Shown here: piece after piece, positions 1 to 11,991 of the stretch
Position numbering within the stretch: position 1 is the stretch's first letter
How the letters are laid out: the number at the start of each line of letters is the position of its first letter
From: Phragmites australis
Lineage: Eukaryota; Streptophyta; Magnoliopsida; Poales; Poaceae
Length of the DNA: 64,000 bases
Direction of reading: 5' to 3'
Assembly (NCBI RefSeq): GCF_958298935.1
Contig: NC_084932.1
Location: 16,781,501-16,845,500 of the forward strand
Notes under the pieces: model-generated
Told to the model about the DNA's origin: nothing
What the model saw: the letters and a program-made list of their open reading frames with translations, nothing else
Database searches by the model: none
Position numbers and translations under genes: made by a program

Positions 1-264
1 CTCAAGTTAGATCTGTATTAGCTTCTCTCCTCGACTACATACAAGGGAGCCATCTGACTAGGTTTAGATCTATCTACGCTAGCCAACCACCCCCTTGTAC
101 TCAGTCCTAGAGACTAATACAAGATCAATAGAATATAGGGCTATTATCCTAAGTGAGGTCTAAACCTGTATAAGATCGTCTGTGCACTATGTGATTCATC
201 TACTTAAAGCATCCCATACTATTTCTACAAGTTTGCAAGTTTAGCGGTTCACCAATCTTCGATA
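1..264 (+). repeat. 3' portion of the 5' LTR of T1
   Basis: This stretch aligns along its length with 9580-9845, the end of the 3' LTR. Both share the segment around 'gatttagatctatcta' and finish with a run ending 'ttcgata' here and 'gttgaca' there. Directly after it comes 'gctggcacgc', in the place where T3 has 'gctagtgccgtccgtggg' after its LTR, so the primer binding site should start at 265. The beginning of the LTR is outside the window. Confidence 0.8.
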
Positions 265-1670
265 GCTGGCACGCATTATCATTAGCAGGGGACTTGGCGC
301 TACAAATCCGCAATAGCTTAGGGGATCCTCCTTTTACAGGAGGCCCTCATGTGACCCCTACTATAGACTTTACGACCCCCATTGGTAAGGGCTACATCAA
401 CTAGGTGACTAGCATGTAAAAGGAGGATATCATCCAAGCCGAGAATTCTCATCTAGTTGTTGCCACGAATATCTCTAACTAGGGGAAGTCTCGGAACGAC
501 CCTTCCCATGGGGAATCAAATTCAAAGAGATGCAATCCTCGTAACAAGATAGTCCGAGAAGATAATTGAGTGCCTAGCCACCTCAGGGTTTCACCTATCA
601 GAGATCATCCTATCAATGATCTGCGTTAGCTTATCGACCCACGAATACCCTCAAAGACTCTTGAGGAGAAATCAAATGGGCCTCAATAGTCTAATTAGAG
701 GAAGTCCTAACCCCGCTGGAGTAGAAGTCGGGGCAGATCTCCAACCCATGGGTAGAATGCCCGTTGCTACCCGGATCGAGCAAGGTGCCATCAACAGGTG
801 CGAAGCCTTCTCTCTAAATATGCGGAGGGTGAACTTGCCGTCTCAGTTCCACCCAGGGTTGATCGAGAAGTACAACAGGAAAATGAATCTCGTTGACTTC
901 CTCCAGATCTTCACTACGACCATCCAAGCGGTTGGCAGGGAAGAGAAGGTAATGGCAAATTACCTCCTCATAGCCCTTGAAGGGGTAGCCAAGACCTAGG
1001 TGGCAAACCTTCTGCCAGGAACAATCTACTCATGGGAGCAGCTTTGCCATCTATTCTGAGCTAACTTCTGGTATACGTACATTTGCACTGGCATGAAAAC
1101 GATCTGTTCCATTGTGAGCAGATGGAGAAAGAGACCTTGTGCAAGTTCATGCGCCACTTTAGCAACACCCGGGACACCATCCCCATGATAAATGACTATG
1201 ATGTCATCTAGGTATTCACTCAAGGGTTCAGGAGCCGAGAATGCATTGGGGATGTTGCCGGAAAGGAGCTCGACATAGTCAAGTAACTCATGAACATTGT
1301 CAACCAGGCATCCAAGGCTGAAGAGGTGCTCTTGTTCATCAAGGAGACGGACCAGGGCATCAGATGCCCTCAGCCCAGGCTCAACAACGATGTGACCAAG
1401 AGCAAATGCCAGAAAAACTCCAAGGGAGGTAAGGGCAAGAAAACCATAACTGATGAAGTTTTTGTAGATCTGCCCGACACCTGTCCCGACAAGCATTTTG
1501 GTTCATCCCAGAGCAAGAGCTACACACTAGGTACTAGTGAACGTGATGGTAAGCCTTGGTGCGACCTCCACCAGAACAACAGCCACAACCTCCACCAGTG
1601 CCACCTCTTGTTGAAACTGGTCAAGGGCGAGATCCAAGGGGATGAAGACCCAGGTCACAGCCTAGAGTAG
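265..1670 (+). pseudogene. T1 leader and gag (Tat-type capsid/nucleocapsid), decayed
   Basis: After the primer-binding region (265-282) a gag-like reading frame can be followed in pieces from about 330. Recognisable parts are the capsid-type stretch around 840-1020 with 'FLQIFTTTIQAVG' and 'KVMANYLL', and a zinc knuckle of the Tat form C-x2-H-x4-H-x4-C at about 1557-1604 (CDLHQNNSHNLHQC). The homologous region of T3 carries the same blocks, for example 'HPINDLR'. Several in-frame stops (for example after KT near 998) and frameshifts break it. Gag would package the element RNA in cytoplasmic particles; this copy cannot make a full protein. Confidence 0.75.
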
Positions 1671-1689
1671 GGACTCGAACTCCAGTAGC

Positions 1690-2480
1690 AGTGAGGATGA
1701 CTCGAACTCGATGTCCTACCAGCCAGAAGAAAGGACTATCAACCACATGTTTGGCTGCGCCACGTCCTATGAGTCCAAGCGATAGTACAAGACGATGACC
1801 CGAGAAGTATTAGCTGTTATCCACAAGGGTATCCAGGCCATCAAATGGTTGAACGTCGAGATCTCCTTCGGCCAGGATGACTGCCCAGAGAGCTTTGTAC
1901 AGCCAGGCTACTTCTTGATAGTGGTCGAGCCTACGATAAACAACTGCAAGGTCTCCTGAGTGCTTGTCGATGGAGAAAGTTCCTTGAACATTCTCATCAC
2001 AAGTGCACTCGAAGCGATGCAGATCTCCCAATTTTCCATCAAGATGGTTGCGCAAGCCTTCCACGACAAAGTACCCGGATCCTTGGCTACGCCCATCGGC
2101 CAGATATCACTCCTTGTTACCTTCGAGAAGTAGGACAACTTCCGAATAGAGAAGATTCTGTACGACGTGGTTGATTTCGAGATGGTGTATAACACCATCT
2201 TAGGATGACTGACTCTAGGCAAGTTCATGGCTGCTACACACTATGCCTACCAAGGTGTGAAGATCTCAGGGCCCGAGGGATTTATCACCGTTTAGGGTTG
2301 CCCTAAGGTGGGTCTCTGCTGCGACAAATGGAGTCTTGATATGGGGTCCCAACACTGATTCAACAAGGAACCCAAGAGCTCAAGGACCAAAGTGAACAAG
2401 AAGCCTACACCACGACCACGACCACGACCACAACGCCTCGAGAAGCAATCTCGATAAATCCGGGGGTCTGGTTCCATGAC
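1690..2480 (+). pseudogene. T1 protease region, decayed
   Basis: Translation in pieces gives a Tat-type protease neighbourhood: 'SYESKR', 'REVLAV', 'VLVDGESSLNILI' and 'GKFMAATHYAY'. The catalytic motif reads D-G-E-S-S where T3 has D-G-G-S-S, so the active-site loop has probably lost its glycine. A stop precedes the motif (near 1958) and others follow (near 2131 and 2206). The frame then ends at a non-coding region with no RT. The protease would mature the polyprotein; here it is inactive by sequence. Confidence 0.7.
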
Positions 2481-3176
2481 CAGTTCGGAGCCAAAGTAAT
2501 AGAGCTACGCTATCCCCAAAGTATTAGGGTCCCTACATATCGGCTTAATCTAATTTGTGCTGTTTAGGTTTAAGATATTAGTATTACAATAGTTCGTGGA
2601 ACGTCAATTAGTTATGTAAGTCCCAAGTGTAAGTACTAAGAGTACCTTCATAATAATAAACATCATATTGCCTGAAAAGTCGCTCGAATACCTTTTCTAT
2701 CTTATTTGTCTTCTCATGCATTCCAATGCCTGACAACAGGGTAAGTTGCCAACCAGGTACCTCATCCCACGTGCGAACATGGGGTTGTGAAAAGTTTTTT
2801 CACGATCAAAAGGCAATATGAGTTCTCTTCACTTTATTACATTATTCATTTAGAGTACCTACTCGGGAATTCTTCCCGAATAAACAGTTGGGGGCTTAAT
2901 AGGTACTTAGTACTGAAAATCGAAAATAGCATGTTGTGTACATTTTAAAAGCAAATTCCAACGAGAAGGGATGGATCGTTATGTCATGACTTCAGGGTTG
3001 TGAAAAAATTCCTTATCATGTTCCACAAGTGCCCAAGATATGTGATGCCTTCCACTCAAGCAGACCTAAGACCGACCATAGTAAGCTCCACAACTAGTAA
3101 TTGTCCCATCTTAATCAAAGGAACAAGCTATTAAGTTTGCCACGATATGTTGTCAAACGCATCCATGAATGGACAA
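2481..3176 (+). other. T1 non-coding internal region
   Basis: No credible gene is seen. The stretch follows the protease and contains A/T-rich sequence and a short purine run near 2880-2905. It is either the start of the long 3' non-coding region typical of Tat elements or sequence beside the pol deletion. It ends where the copia LTR begins. Confidence 0.5.
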
Positions 3177-5745
3177 TGATATCACCTAGAGGGGGGTGAA
3201 TAGTTGTTTTTGAAAACTTTGTCCCCTTGTTCAATAGTTGGCCTAAACTTACAGCGAAAATAAACTAACGGATTTTTCATAAGTGAAAAACCTAAATATG
3301 CTAGGCTCAACTAGTGAAAGTTACAACCCTAGGGTGACAAACATTATTTAAATCTAGCAAGATTTGCAAGAAACTATAATCGGAAGGTCCAAACTTACTG
3401 ACCGGATGCTCCGATACTATTTATCGGATGTTCTGGTACTGTTCATCTGATGCTGGTATTATTCATCAGATGTTCTAAACTGTCCAATGGATGTTTTGAT
3501 ATATTTAAAAATAGCTAGATTGAATCTCATGAAATTAACTCAATGTACACACAAATAAGCATACAAGCAATTAAATCAATGTACTGCACAAGAGTAAGGA
3601 AAAATGGAGACAATGATTTGTTACCGAAGTTCAGATATCCACACATATTCTACGTCTCCATTGAGGATGCTTGGCCACACTTGAGCTGGGGCTCTTTCAA
3701 CCCTTTTCCTCATGAGATTGCACAATGCACTCCTCGTCTCCACTATAGCCAACTCTTCCTCCTCTCCGAAAATGGTGAGTTCCGCTACCACTTTTGGGCC
3801 TCCTCACAATCTTCAGTTGAGGAGATCGCCGGCAATGCACCACAGAGCTATCTAAGGAGATGGTGGTCTCTAAGAGTAACAATCTCCCAAACTCACGCAC
3901 AATCCACACTAAATGCTCAAACACACGCAACTAATGCGCCAACCATGGGCTACCAAAGCACCATACCACTCACACCTCTCTCTCTACTCACTAAGCCACA
4001 AAGACCTTGGATATCACAAAGCAATCCTAGAGAGAGAGAAAGGGAGCACTCTAAGGTGGAACACTAAGTTCCAACACCTCTCAAGCCTTTGCAAGCACTA
4101 GAAAAACAACTTCAAAATTCCTCCAAAGACTTGCCCGAACACAAGGAGGCAAATGGGTATTTATACCCCAACTCCAAAAACTAGCCATTAGACAGACTTT
4201 GCACTGATCGGAACATCTACTCCTTCAAATCCCAACAGTTAGATCTGGTGAAAACAACACATCAAAACATTTGATGTATGGATCAAAATATATGATCCAA
4301 AACTAAATCCAAATAGAGAACATCGAGTTTCTTAAAATCGGATGTTTTGATTCATGTTCGATAACTTGGAGCTGACACATAGAAAAATATCGATAACTTT
4401 TGACCCCGATGTTCGATTTCGGTGATATCTCAGACTCTATGGAAAGCTTATTTAGAGAGCTACACATCCTTACTAAATTCATGATAGCATCATTGGATCA
4501 AAACTAAGAACACTCTGAAAGTTGATTCGGATACTTTCACCAATTGTACAAAGTTCAATCCTTCAAGATTAAACTAGGTACCACTTGGAGTAATACCAAA
4601 CACCACTAAGGCTCAGCCACAACCAATTTTTGCCAATAAGGCTGACAACAACAAAGGGTTAAATCTAAAATATCTTTTAGATACCTCAGACTCCTAAAGG
4701 GAACTCTTAACACAAACCCATCTCGCACTAAGCACATTGTTTGAGCACTTGACACAATAATCGAGCAACACTTTCGATAGTCCCTCTTGATAGCATAGCT
4801 ATCGATCCTATAACCCAGTCTCCCACCAAACTCCTCGAGACCGACAAAACTAGAAAACATATTCTAGTTATACATTTTCCTTGAGCAATCCCATTGGACT
4901 TATCCAAGCCCTGACGCTTCTCTTAGATATTCTAGGTTCGTCATTAACTCCTCTTTTCTTGATGATGATGATCATGCTCACTTTCCATCTCGATCCTCTC
5001 TTGATGTTTTGGAAGCTTTATGAAGTTCACTTGATTGTTCCCATGCACCAAGCGTTGAAGAATTTTCTTTTCATATCATCATTATTTGGTTCACCACCAA
5101 GGTATTAACCGCAAGCATCAAGCATACGTTGCCCACTAAACTTGTCTTGATCTTTCTCTTCCAACTTGGCGTATTGAATATCTCAATTCAACTCATACCT
5201 TCTTATGGAACATAACCCCAACTCACTCTCAAGCACAAAGCACATGGGTTAGTCCATAAAACCTAGTTGAAAACTTTATACCTCAAGTCACTTGATCTTC
5301 ACAAGTAACTTGGCATTCACTCTTTATTGTTAATCTTCATATGGAACCTAACCTCACTCACTCAAGCACATAGCAATTCGGTTAGTCCATAATAACTTAA
5401 TTAACAATCTCATACCTTTAGTCACTTAATCTCTACAAGTGACTTAACCTTCACGCTTATCGTCAATCTTCTTGAACTTCTCGTTCATCTAATGAGCATC
5501 ACATCAAGCTCATTCATCTTGATGCATCTCTCTTGATCACATGGTATTCCTCAATGAATCCATGCTCAATCCTCCATGCATCACCTATAGAACAACCTAT
5601 TAATAATTCTTAATACAATTGTTAGTCTATAGGTATTATCATTAATTATCAAAACTACACTTAGGGGTTAGATAAACCTTCAATCTAGTACTAGGCATTC
5701 ACATAAAAAGCAAATCATCTAAGATATATTTGTTGAAGTCCAACA
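3177..5745 (-). repeat. Solo LTR of a Ty1/copia (Sirevirus-like) element inserted in T1
   Basis: Read on the - strand it starts TGTTGGACTTCAACAAATAT and ends with 'ctattcaccccc...ctaggtgatatca'. The 3' end resembles the end of the Sirevirus LTR at 27401-28892, which has 'ctattcacccccttctag'. No gag, pol or primer site is present, so it looks like a solo LTR left by recombination, although 2.57 kb is long. The base pairs next to it are only suggestive of a target duplication (ACAA on the left; ACAA overlapping the right end), so the right boundary may be off by a few bases. Repeats of the type 'tggactaac...gtgcttgag' occur twice inside it (about 5220-5400). Confidence 0.6.
3400..3500. repeat. 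Cluster of CGGATGnTCyGG quasi-palindromes
   Basis: About five degenerate copies of CCGGATGCTCCG-like 12-13-mers occur at roughly 21-bp spacing (3402, 3425, 3446, 3466, 3486). They lie in the downstream part of the copia LTR. Their function is unknown. Confidence 0.6.
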
Positions 5746-5789
5746 AACTACTGAGTTTTTATTACAGACTACAGGATTAAAAGTCTCAA

Positions 5790-8590
5790 GATGATGGTTC
5801 AAGCCCAAAGTCCATCGCATCTACATATTCCTTGGCCATCCCAAGCATCTCCTCCACCTTTTGGGTTGACTCCTCCTACGTCTCCCCCAGAAGAACTTCT
5901 TGTAGGATGCCAGTGTTGGTGTTCTGGTAGTGCACATTCAGTATGGCTAGCACCTATGCGACCGCCTCCTCCGCCCTTTGCTGGGCCTAGCTCGCGACAT
6001 GCTCGGCCACCATCGACTGGAGGCCCCCATAGGCTTCAGCAAGCTTGGTCACCCGAGCAGCTAGTCCGACAGTGTCGACATCTCCCATGGCTCCACCTAG
6101 ATCCCGACCCTAGTGAGCACCTCCTGGAAGGGCTGTGGCAAGCTATTGCTAGACAAAAGACATCCAGGCTCCCTCCTGAGCTAGGGCATCATAGGTCTCG
6201 GATAGCTCTACTAGACATCGTGTTTAGAATAGGAAGATAAAAGGGGTGGCATGTCCAAATTGTCAGGGGCTTACCTTTCGACCAGTTCTCTATTTTTGCG
6301 CACAACTTCTCCTTCTCGACAACCTTTCGGGAGAGTTGATGGCACATCTCGGTGGTCTCCTTCTCGAGTTTAGCCACTTACTTGATAGCTTGCAAGTTCT
6401 CATTGCGGAACTTGTTAAACCGCAACATGTACATCTATAGAACATCAGGTCAGTACCTATTATTTCATGTACTAAATGGTTACCCTGCAGGAAAATGCTT
6501 ACCATAAAGGAGGACAAAACAGCCTCCGGGTTGTGACCACCTAGAACTTCGATGACTTCCCTCTAGGTCATCTCTCCAAGCAGCCCGTACATCAGGTCCG
6601 TGACTGTACGGGGCAACGGGACCTCCACTTCTTGCCTTTCATCAATGAATGTTGGGGGCTCGAAGAGTTCACTCCCACCTCCCTCAAAGGATGTGATGTC
6701 CAGTATTTAAAGAGGTTGAGACTTCAGGGCTGGGTGTGGCGCTCGGAGCATCCTATAAGAAGGAACCTAAAACTTGTGGTCTTACAAACATAGAAGGATG
6801 TCCATAGTGACAAAACATACCTGGGCCATTTTCTCAACCAGAACGATTTTAATGGGACAAGGGTGGAGGTTGGCCTCTTGAATGGTCTCTCAGAGCCGCC
6901 TCCCTCAACCCCTATTTTTGGTGCAAGCAGGGTCATGTTGGCTAATGGACCCACTCCAATGCTTCATATTGACCTTTTCTATTTTTGCCAATAAATGACG
7001 AGCTACAAAAGGATTCATTTTTTTTCGTGTCACAGCTGATTACTCCTTTTTTTCATTTTAAAGAGTGGCATCCTATGTCCACTATCTCGATCGAGGTATG
7101 GAGGTCATTGGTGTAGGTACGCATGCAAGGTCAATTGTCACAGCTACAAAGGCTTTGGCAAAATGTTTAAACTTACCGGAGTCAAGGCCGGAGCTCTAAG
7201 TGCTGGAGTCAGGGTCGGATCCTTGGTGGTTACAGTCGGGGTTGGGTCCTTGGTGGCCAGAGTTAGCATTGGAACCATGAGACTCGAACTTGGGGCCTAG
7301 ACTGGGGGGCTATAGATGAAGCTGGGGCTTAGGGGGTCGAAAGCCGGTGGATGCGGCAGCATGGGGTTGCTAATCAGTGAGATATCACCGGCCAAGTAGT
7401 CATCCTCATCCAACGTTTTGCCACTAAAGGAGGGTGAGGCTGGTGACATAACACCACCATCCTTACTCATCCCCCCCATGATCCGAACCTCGTCCAAGTC
7501 CTTGTCCCGAATGCCCGTGTTCTCAGCCTCCAGGTTGGGCCGATCACATCCAGGAAGCTTTAAGGTTCACGCTGGCCACTATCGTGGGTTACAACATCTC
7601 AGAAAGAAGACAAAATAAAAAATGAGAAGGCTCATGAGGCCTACCAACAAGATCCTCGCTCGAGCATTAGCCTCCATCTCTATGATGGGGATCTGGATGT
7701 TCTTGCGATCAAGCTCGGGGGCAGAGTCAAACATGAACTTGGTCCTCTGCTCCACCACCTTCGACAGGAGATCTGTTGACGAAAAACAACTCATAAGAGA
7801 CAATCTCACAACTTTCCTAATAGCTACTCGGGATAAGCCGGTACCTGTCTCACCTTCTTGGGCTGAGTCTTCAACCTCCCAAGTGCAAGAGATCCTCAAC
7901 CTCAAAGGGCTCAAGCAGCGCTTGATGAAGTCCTTTGTGATGTCATACACCATCAGCCCTCACTCATTGGGCTCTCGGATCTTGGCAACAAGAGTCCGAT
8001 AGACGATGGTCTCCCTTGGTTCCCCCATCCACAGCTGGCTCGACAATGGTATGAGACCCTGATATGGAAGTCCAGGTGGGCCTGGCTGGCAAATGAACCA
8101 TTTCTTATGTCGTCCCAACCAGGAGCTCTTGGCGGAGAAGTCGATGTACTCCGCTGATTTCCCTTCTCGGAGGTAAAATCTGGTGCCACTAGTGACCTTG
8201 CTCAAAAACCCCTTCAAGAGGTAAGTACCTGAAGAGGTCGATAGACAGGCACACGCCAAGGCTCGCACAAGTGCATAAAGATGTTGAGCATGACGATGGA
8301 GTTGGGGTTGAGTTGGATAAGTTCAAGGCCATAAAAACTAAGCACTTGAATGAAGAAGCTGGAAGGAGGGAAATAGAAACCACAGCGGAAGAAATCAAAG
8401 ACGACAACCGTCCAGGTGGTGTCTTGACATGGAATCGTCTCACCCACCACCAGTGCGTAGGTGATAAAGGCACATGAGGGGATGACTTCATCACACTCCG
8501 TCTGTGCTAGAACCTCCTCTGAGACCTCAGATTTTGGCTAAGGCGAGATCCCAGCCAGCGCGGTGCCAGCAGCAGAACTCTCCATCCTTT
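5790..8590 (-). pseudogene. Antisense accessory gene of Tat element T1 (putative 'gypsy-type transposon' domain, PF04195-like)
   Basis: On the strand opposite to gag, a decayed protein gene can be read from a Met at about 8588. It begins MESSAAGTALAG, has one in-frame stop, then continues to 'GFYFPPSSFFIQVLSFYGLE' and 'LNPNSIVMLNIFMHLCE'. After a frameshift near 8215 come 'SAEYIDFSAKSSWLGRHKKW' and further pieces. Near 6190-6377 there is a coiled-coil-like stretch (KLEKETTEMCHQLSRKVVEK). The FYGLE...LNPNSI block is what I know from the plant domain called putative gypsy-type transposon. Grande elements of Zea carry a comparable antisense gene (gene23) encoding a nuclear protein; a link to it is inference. 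Stops and frameshifts make this copy dead. Confidence 0.65.
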
Positions 8591-9258
8591 CGGCCTTCTT
8601 GCAGGCCATGGCATCGAGAGGAAGTAGTTGGTGCGCATTAGGATTTTGGAGGCGGTTTTAAGCGAGAGATGCACAAGAAAATAGCTAACAGAAAGTGCTG
8701 ACGGAAGAGGCAAATGCTGTGTGGACTCCCCGTCTCATTTTATACAAGGACGACGTCGTGATGGTTCTGAGTTTGACTCGAGACCATGATCTCCTGCTTT
8801 AATGTCACATCACATTTAATGCCCGAAATAGACGGAAGTAGTTGGAGTAGTAAACTGGAGAACCCAATGCAGTACGCTGCCATGCGCGCGCGGTTTCCCA
8901 ATGTCATCATGATATTCTGTCAGGTAAATAATTTCTTCACTACCACACAATACTTCTGCTATGACGGTTCGAATTTCAAACACAACTGCGACAAGTCCTT
9001 TATCCCCTATCCTTTCGAAAGGTTAGGGCAAATTTTCTCAGATAAATCAGAATTCCTACACAGAGGGAATACCTTCTCAAGGGTTCGCCTGAGTACTTGA
9101 AGGTATTCGGAAGTCCCGAATAGATGACCCGATGATCTCGAGGATTAGATTAGAAGTAACATCCTAATTGGGAACCCGAGTCTTACTCGATGGTGCAGTC
9201 AGTCAAAACATTTATCTTTGCTAACCAAGCATTTGATCCGTAGAAGCCTTATTTCACA
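8591..9258 (+). other. T1 3' non-coding region, possible antisense promoter
   Basis: No coding evidence is seen on either strand. The position is upstream of the antisense gene (which reads leftward) and upstream of the 3' LTR (rightward). On the - strand 'tataaaatgag' (rc of 8733-8748) could be a TATA box for the antisense gene about 150 bp before its Met; this is inference. Confidence 0.4.
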
Positions 9259-9276
9259 TACTGGTGGGGGGCCTAA
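9259..9276 (+). promoter_or_regulatory. Polypurine tract of T1
   Basis: The run 'actggtggggggcctaa' immediately precedes the TG of the 3' LTR. It is the usual primer for plus-strand DNA synthesis. It fixes the orientation of T1 as + and the LTR start at 9277. Confidence 0.7.
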
Positions 9277-9845
9277 TGATAAGTAGTATAAAACTACCAT
9301 ATCTAGATACCCCAGTGTTTCTTCATTATTCTCAGGATATATCCCCATCCTCGAGAAGGGAATCCCTGGACATATGGAAATTGCCCGCATATACCTAGGA
9401 TATCTCATAAACAAGGAAGTTTATCTCCAATAATAAGAAGGAAAGACTCTAGAGGCCGTACGATGATGCCCCTATATATACGGAGCTAGGGTACCCTGCA
9501 AAGGACAAGTCCATACATGCCATTAGAAAGTCCACACAACTCCATTCAAGCTTGCGGAAGCTCTACACCTTTGTGCCATTCACAAGTTAGGTTTGTATCA
9601 GCTTATCTCCCCAACTACATACAACAAAGCCCTCTGACTAGATTTAGATCTATCTAGACGAGCCAAGCACCTTCCTTGTACTCAATCCCAGAGATTAATA
9701 CAAGACCAACATGATGTAAGACTATTATCCTAAGGGAGTCTTGAACCTATACAAGATCATGTGTGCACTTTGTGATTCGTCTACTCAAAGTATCCCCTAC
9801 TATTTCTACAAGTTTGTAAGTTTGGTGGTTCACCAACTGTTGACA
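9277..9845 (+). repeat. 3' LTR of T1
   Basis: This 569-bp LTR starts TGATAAGTAG after a polypurine tract and ends GTTGACA. Its last 265 bp match 1-264. A TATA-like 'cctatatatacgg' at about 9470-9483 would be the promoter, followed by the transcribed R/U5 part. The related T3 LTR (47917-48454) has the same 'cccctatatatatacggagcta' block. Confidence 0.8.
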
Positions 9846-10757
9846 AGAGGCTAGACCAACCTATGAGAGGGCATACACTTATAGTCATCAAGTATGTCAT
9901 GCAACACCTCCTAGAAACCGCTCAGATATATATCTATGTCATATGATTAATGAACATTGTGATAGAGCAGAAGATCAACATAGATCTCCTAGAAGAATTG
10001 GGTTAAGTTATGGGAATCATGCTAATTCAGCTATTGATGACTAGGGTTGTGAGCCCAATAATCAGGGGAGAGCTACAACAGTTACTCGGTGTCGAGCTTT
10101 TATGCCCGACCTTGGAGCAATACACTGGCAGGATAAATTTTGACCAGGAGCATCAAAAAATATGATGTGTGTTCTAATCCATTGGAATTCCTCCAAATCT
10201 ATACAACAACTATCCAAATGATTGGGGGATATGGGAAGGTTATGGCCAACTACCTTCCTATGACACTTGAAGGGTATGCCCATTTGTGGTTCACCAATTT
10301 GTCGATAGAATCGGTCTACTCAAGGGAACACTTGTGCAACCTTTTCTTAGCTAACTTTCATGGGCCTTATGAGCATCCCGGGAAGCAAAATGACTTGCAT
10401 CAGCTTTGCCAAGAGAATAATGAATCTCTATGACAATTCATCAAGAGGTTCTGTAATGTCAGGATTTCAATTCCTGAAATAACTGATTCTTCGTTAATCC
10501 GAGGGTTTCAACAATGAGTGCGGAATAGGATGGTAACCAAAGACATGGCCATGTGACCACCTCAAGTGTTAAGGAGCTATGTGAGATGGTTGACCGCTAT
10601 GTTGTAACCATAGTAGCGGATGAGTGGAGCCATTCCCTTAGTAAAAGGGAAAAAATGCCTCAACCCGGTCTAAGAAACAACACCTACAAGATGGCCGATA
10701 AGTACAACCTTCAAAAGAAAGCCGATGAGGCTAGAAAGATGGAGGTTGAGACACCGA
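9846..10757 (+). pseudogene. gag fragment of a second Tat element (T2)
   Basis: Directly after the T1 LTR, a gag reading frame appears in the middle: 'HCDRAEDQHRSPRRIGLSYG', then after shifts 'LEFLQIYTTTIQMIGGYG', 'KVMANYLPMTLEGYAHLWF' and 'EHLCNLFLANF'. It is a Tat capsid similar to but clearly diverged from T1. Stops and frameshifts are frequent. It ends abruptly at about 10757, where integrase of another family begins without a spacer. The missing start suggests that T1 inserted into T2; the T2 RT piece at 21905 continues the same element. Confidence 0.7.
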
Positions 10758-11991
10758 GCATCCTGGCAGCACGAAGATGTATCAAGACTTAAAGCCCCGC
10801 TTCTGGTGGACTCGCATGAAGCGAGAAATTGCTCGGTATGTGTCTGAGTGCGATGTCTGCTGGCGGGTGAAGGCCGAGCATCTTAGGCCCGCTGGTACAC
10901 TTCAGCCTTTGCCCATGCCTTCCTGGAAGTGGGAGGAGATCGGCATGGATTTCATTACCGGCTTGCCGAAGACCTCAAATGGTTATGACTCCATATGGGT
11001 AATTGTGGACCGGCTCACTATGTCCGCCCATTTCTTGCCCGTCAAGACCCAGTACAATGCGAAGCAATATGCAAAGTTGTATCTCACCTGAATTGTGTGC
11101 CTTCACGGAGTTCTGAAGAAGATCATTTCTGATCGAGGCACGCAGTTCACCTCTCATTTCTGGAGGAGCATCCAAGAAGCTATGGAGACCGAGCTCTTCT
11201 ATAGTACAGCGTATCACCCTCAAACGGATGGTCAGACGGAGAGAGTGAACCAGATTCTAGAGGATATGCTCTGAGTTTGTGTTCTCACTTATGGGAAGAA
11301 GTGGGACATATGCCTGCCATTCGCGGAATTCTCTTACAACAATAGCTTCCAGGCTAGTATTGAGATGGCCCCGTTTGAAGTTCTTTATGGCCGGAGATGC
11401 CGAACGCCACTAAATTGGTCCAAATCTGGTGAACGGGCTTTCCTAGGTTCGGATTTAGTCAAGGAGGCGAAGGACCATGTTCTGAATATACGCAAGAGTC
11501 ATCTCATCGCTCAATGATGGCAGAAAAGCTATGTAGATCGCCGTCGTCGAGACCTTGAGTTTGCTGCTGGAGATCATGTATATCTCAAGGTTTCACCTCT
11601 CAAAGGCGTTCACCGATTCCAAGTCCGAGGCAAGCTAGCGCCTCGATATGTAGGGCCATTCCAGATTCTTGCTCGGCGTGGAGAGGTGGCCTATCAGTTG
11701 GAGTTGCTGCCGTCCCTCTCTGCGGTACATAACGTCTTTCACGTCTCACACCTCAAGAAATGTCTCCGAGTCCCGACGGAAGTCGTTGATGTTGCACCCC
11801 AAGAGTTGCAACCGGACTTGACATATTGTGAGCGGCCACTCCATATCTTGGACGAGGCGGAACGCAAGACACGGCGAAGTTCAATCAAGTTCTTGAAAGT
11901 TCAATGGAGCAATCACACGGAAGCCGAAGCGACATGGGAGCAGGAAGATAAGCTCCGCTCCGAGTATCCGGAGTTCTTTGAGAACATGTAA
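10757..11991 (+). pseudogene. Copy A: integrase and chromodomain end of pol, truncated
   Basis: The frame starts inside the integrase zinc finger (KMYQDLKPRFWWTRMKRE; CDVCWRVKAEHLRPAG). It goes through the catalytic core ([34 protein letters not shown]), the GPY/F module (GKLAPRYVGPFQIL) and a chromodomain-like end (IKFLKVQWSNHTEAEATWEQ) to a natural stop after FFENM at 11989-11991. Stops at 11089, 11272 and 11515 break it. In B the first two positions are CGA, so they arose by C-to-T change in A. Integrase would insert the cDNA; the chromodomain would read histone marks. Confidence 0.85.

Larger units (their letters stand above)
1..9845 (+). mobile_element. Tat-type Ty3/gypsy element T1, internally deleted
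   Basis: The element runs from the end of a 5' LTR (1-264) through decayed gag and protease, a non-coding stretch, an antisense accessory gene and a polypurine tract to a 3' LTR (9277-9845). The LTR match between 1-264 and about 9580-9845 is visible by eye. Reverse transcriptase, RNase H and integrase are missing between about 2480 and 5790, so this copy cannot move by itself. A foreign copia LTR (3177-5745) is inserted in the middle. The order gag-PR (sense) followed by an antisense ORF in a long 3' region is known from the Tat lineage (Grande, RIRE2, Retand). The start of the 5' LTR lies left of the window, so no target duplication can be checked. Confidence 0.8.

Noticed and set aside
3543..4101. 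174-codon + strand frame in the copia LTR at 3177-5745
   Set aside because: It lies against the orientation of the LTR, contains Ser/Thr-rich low-complexity sequence and has no recognised domain.
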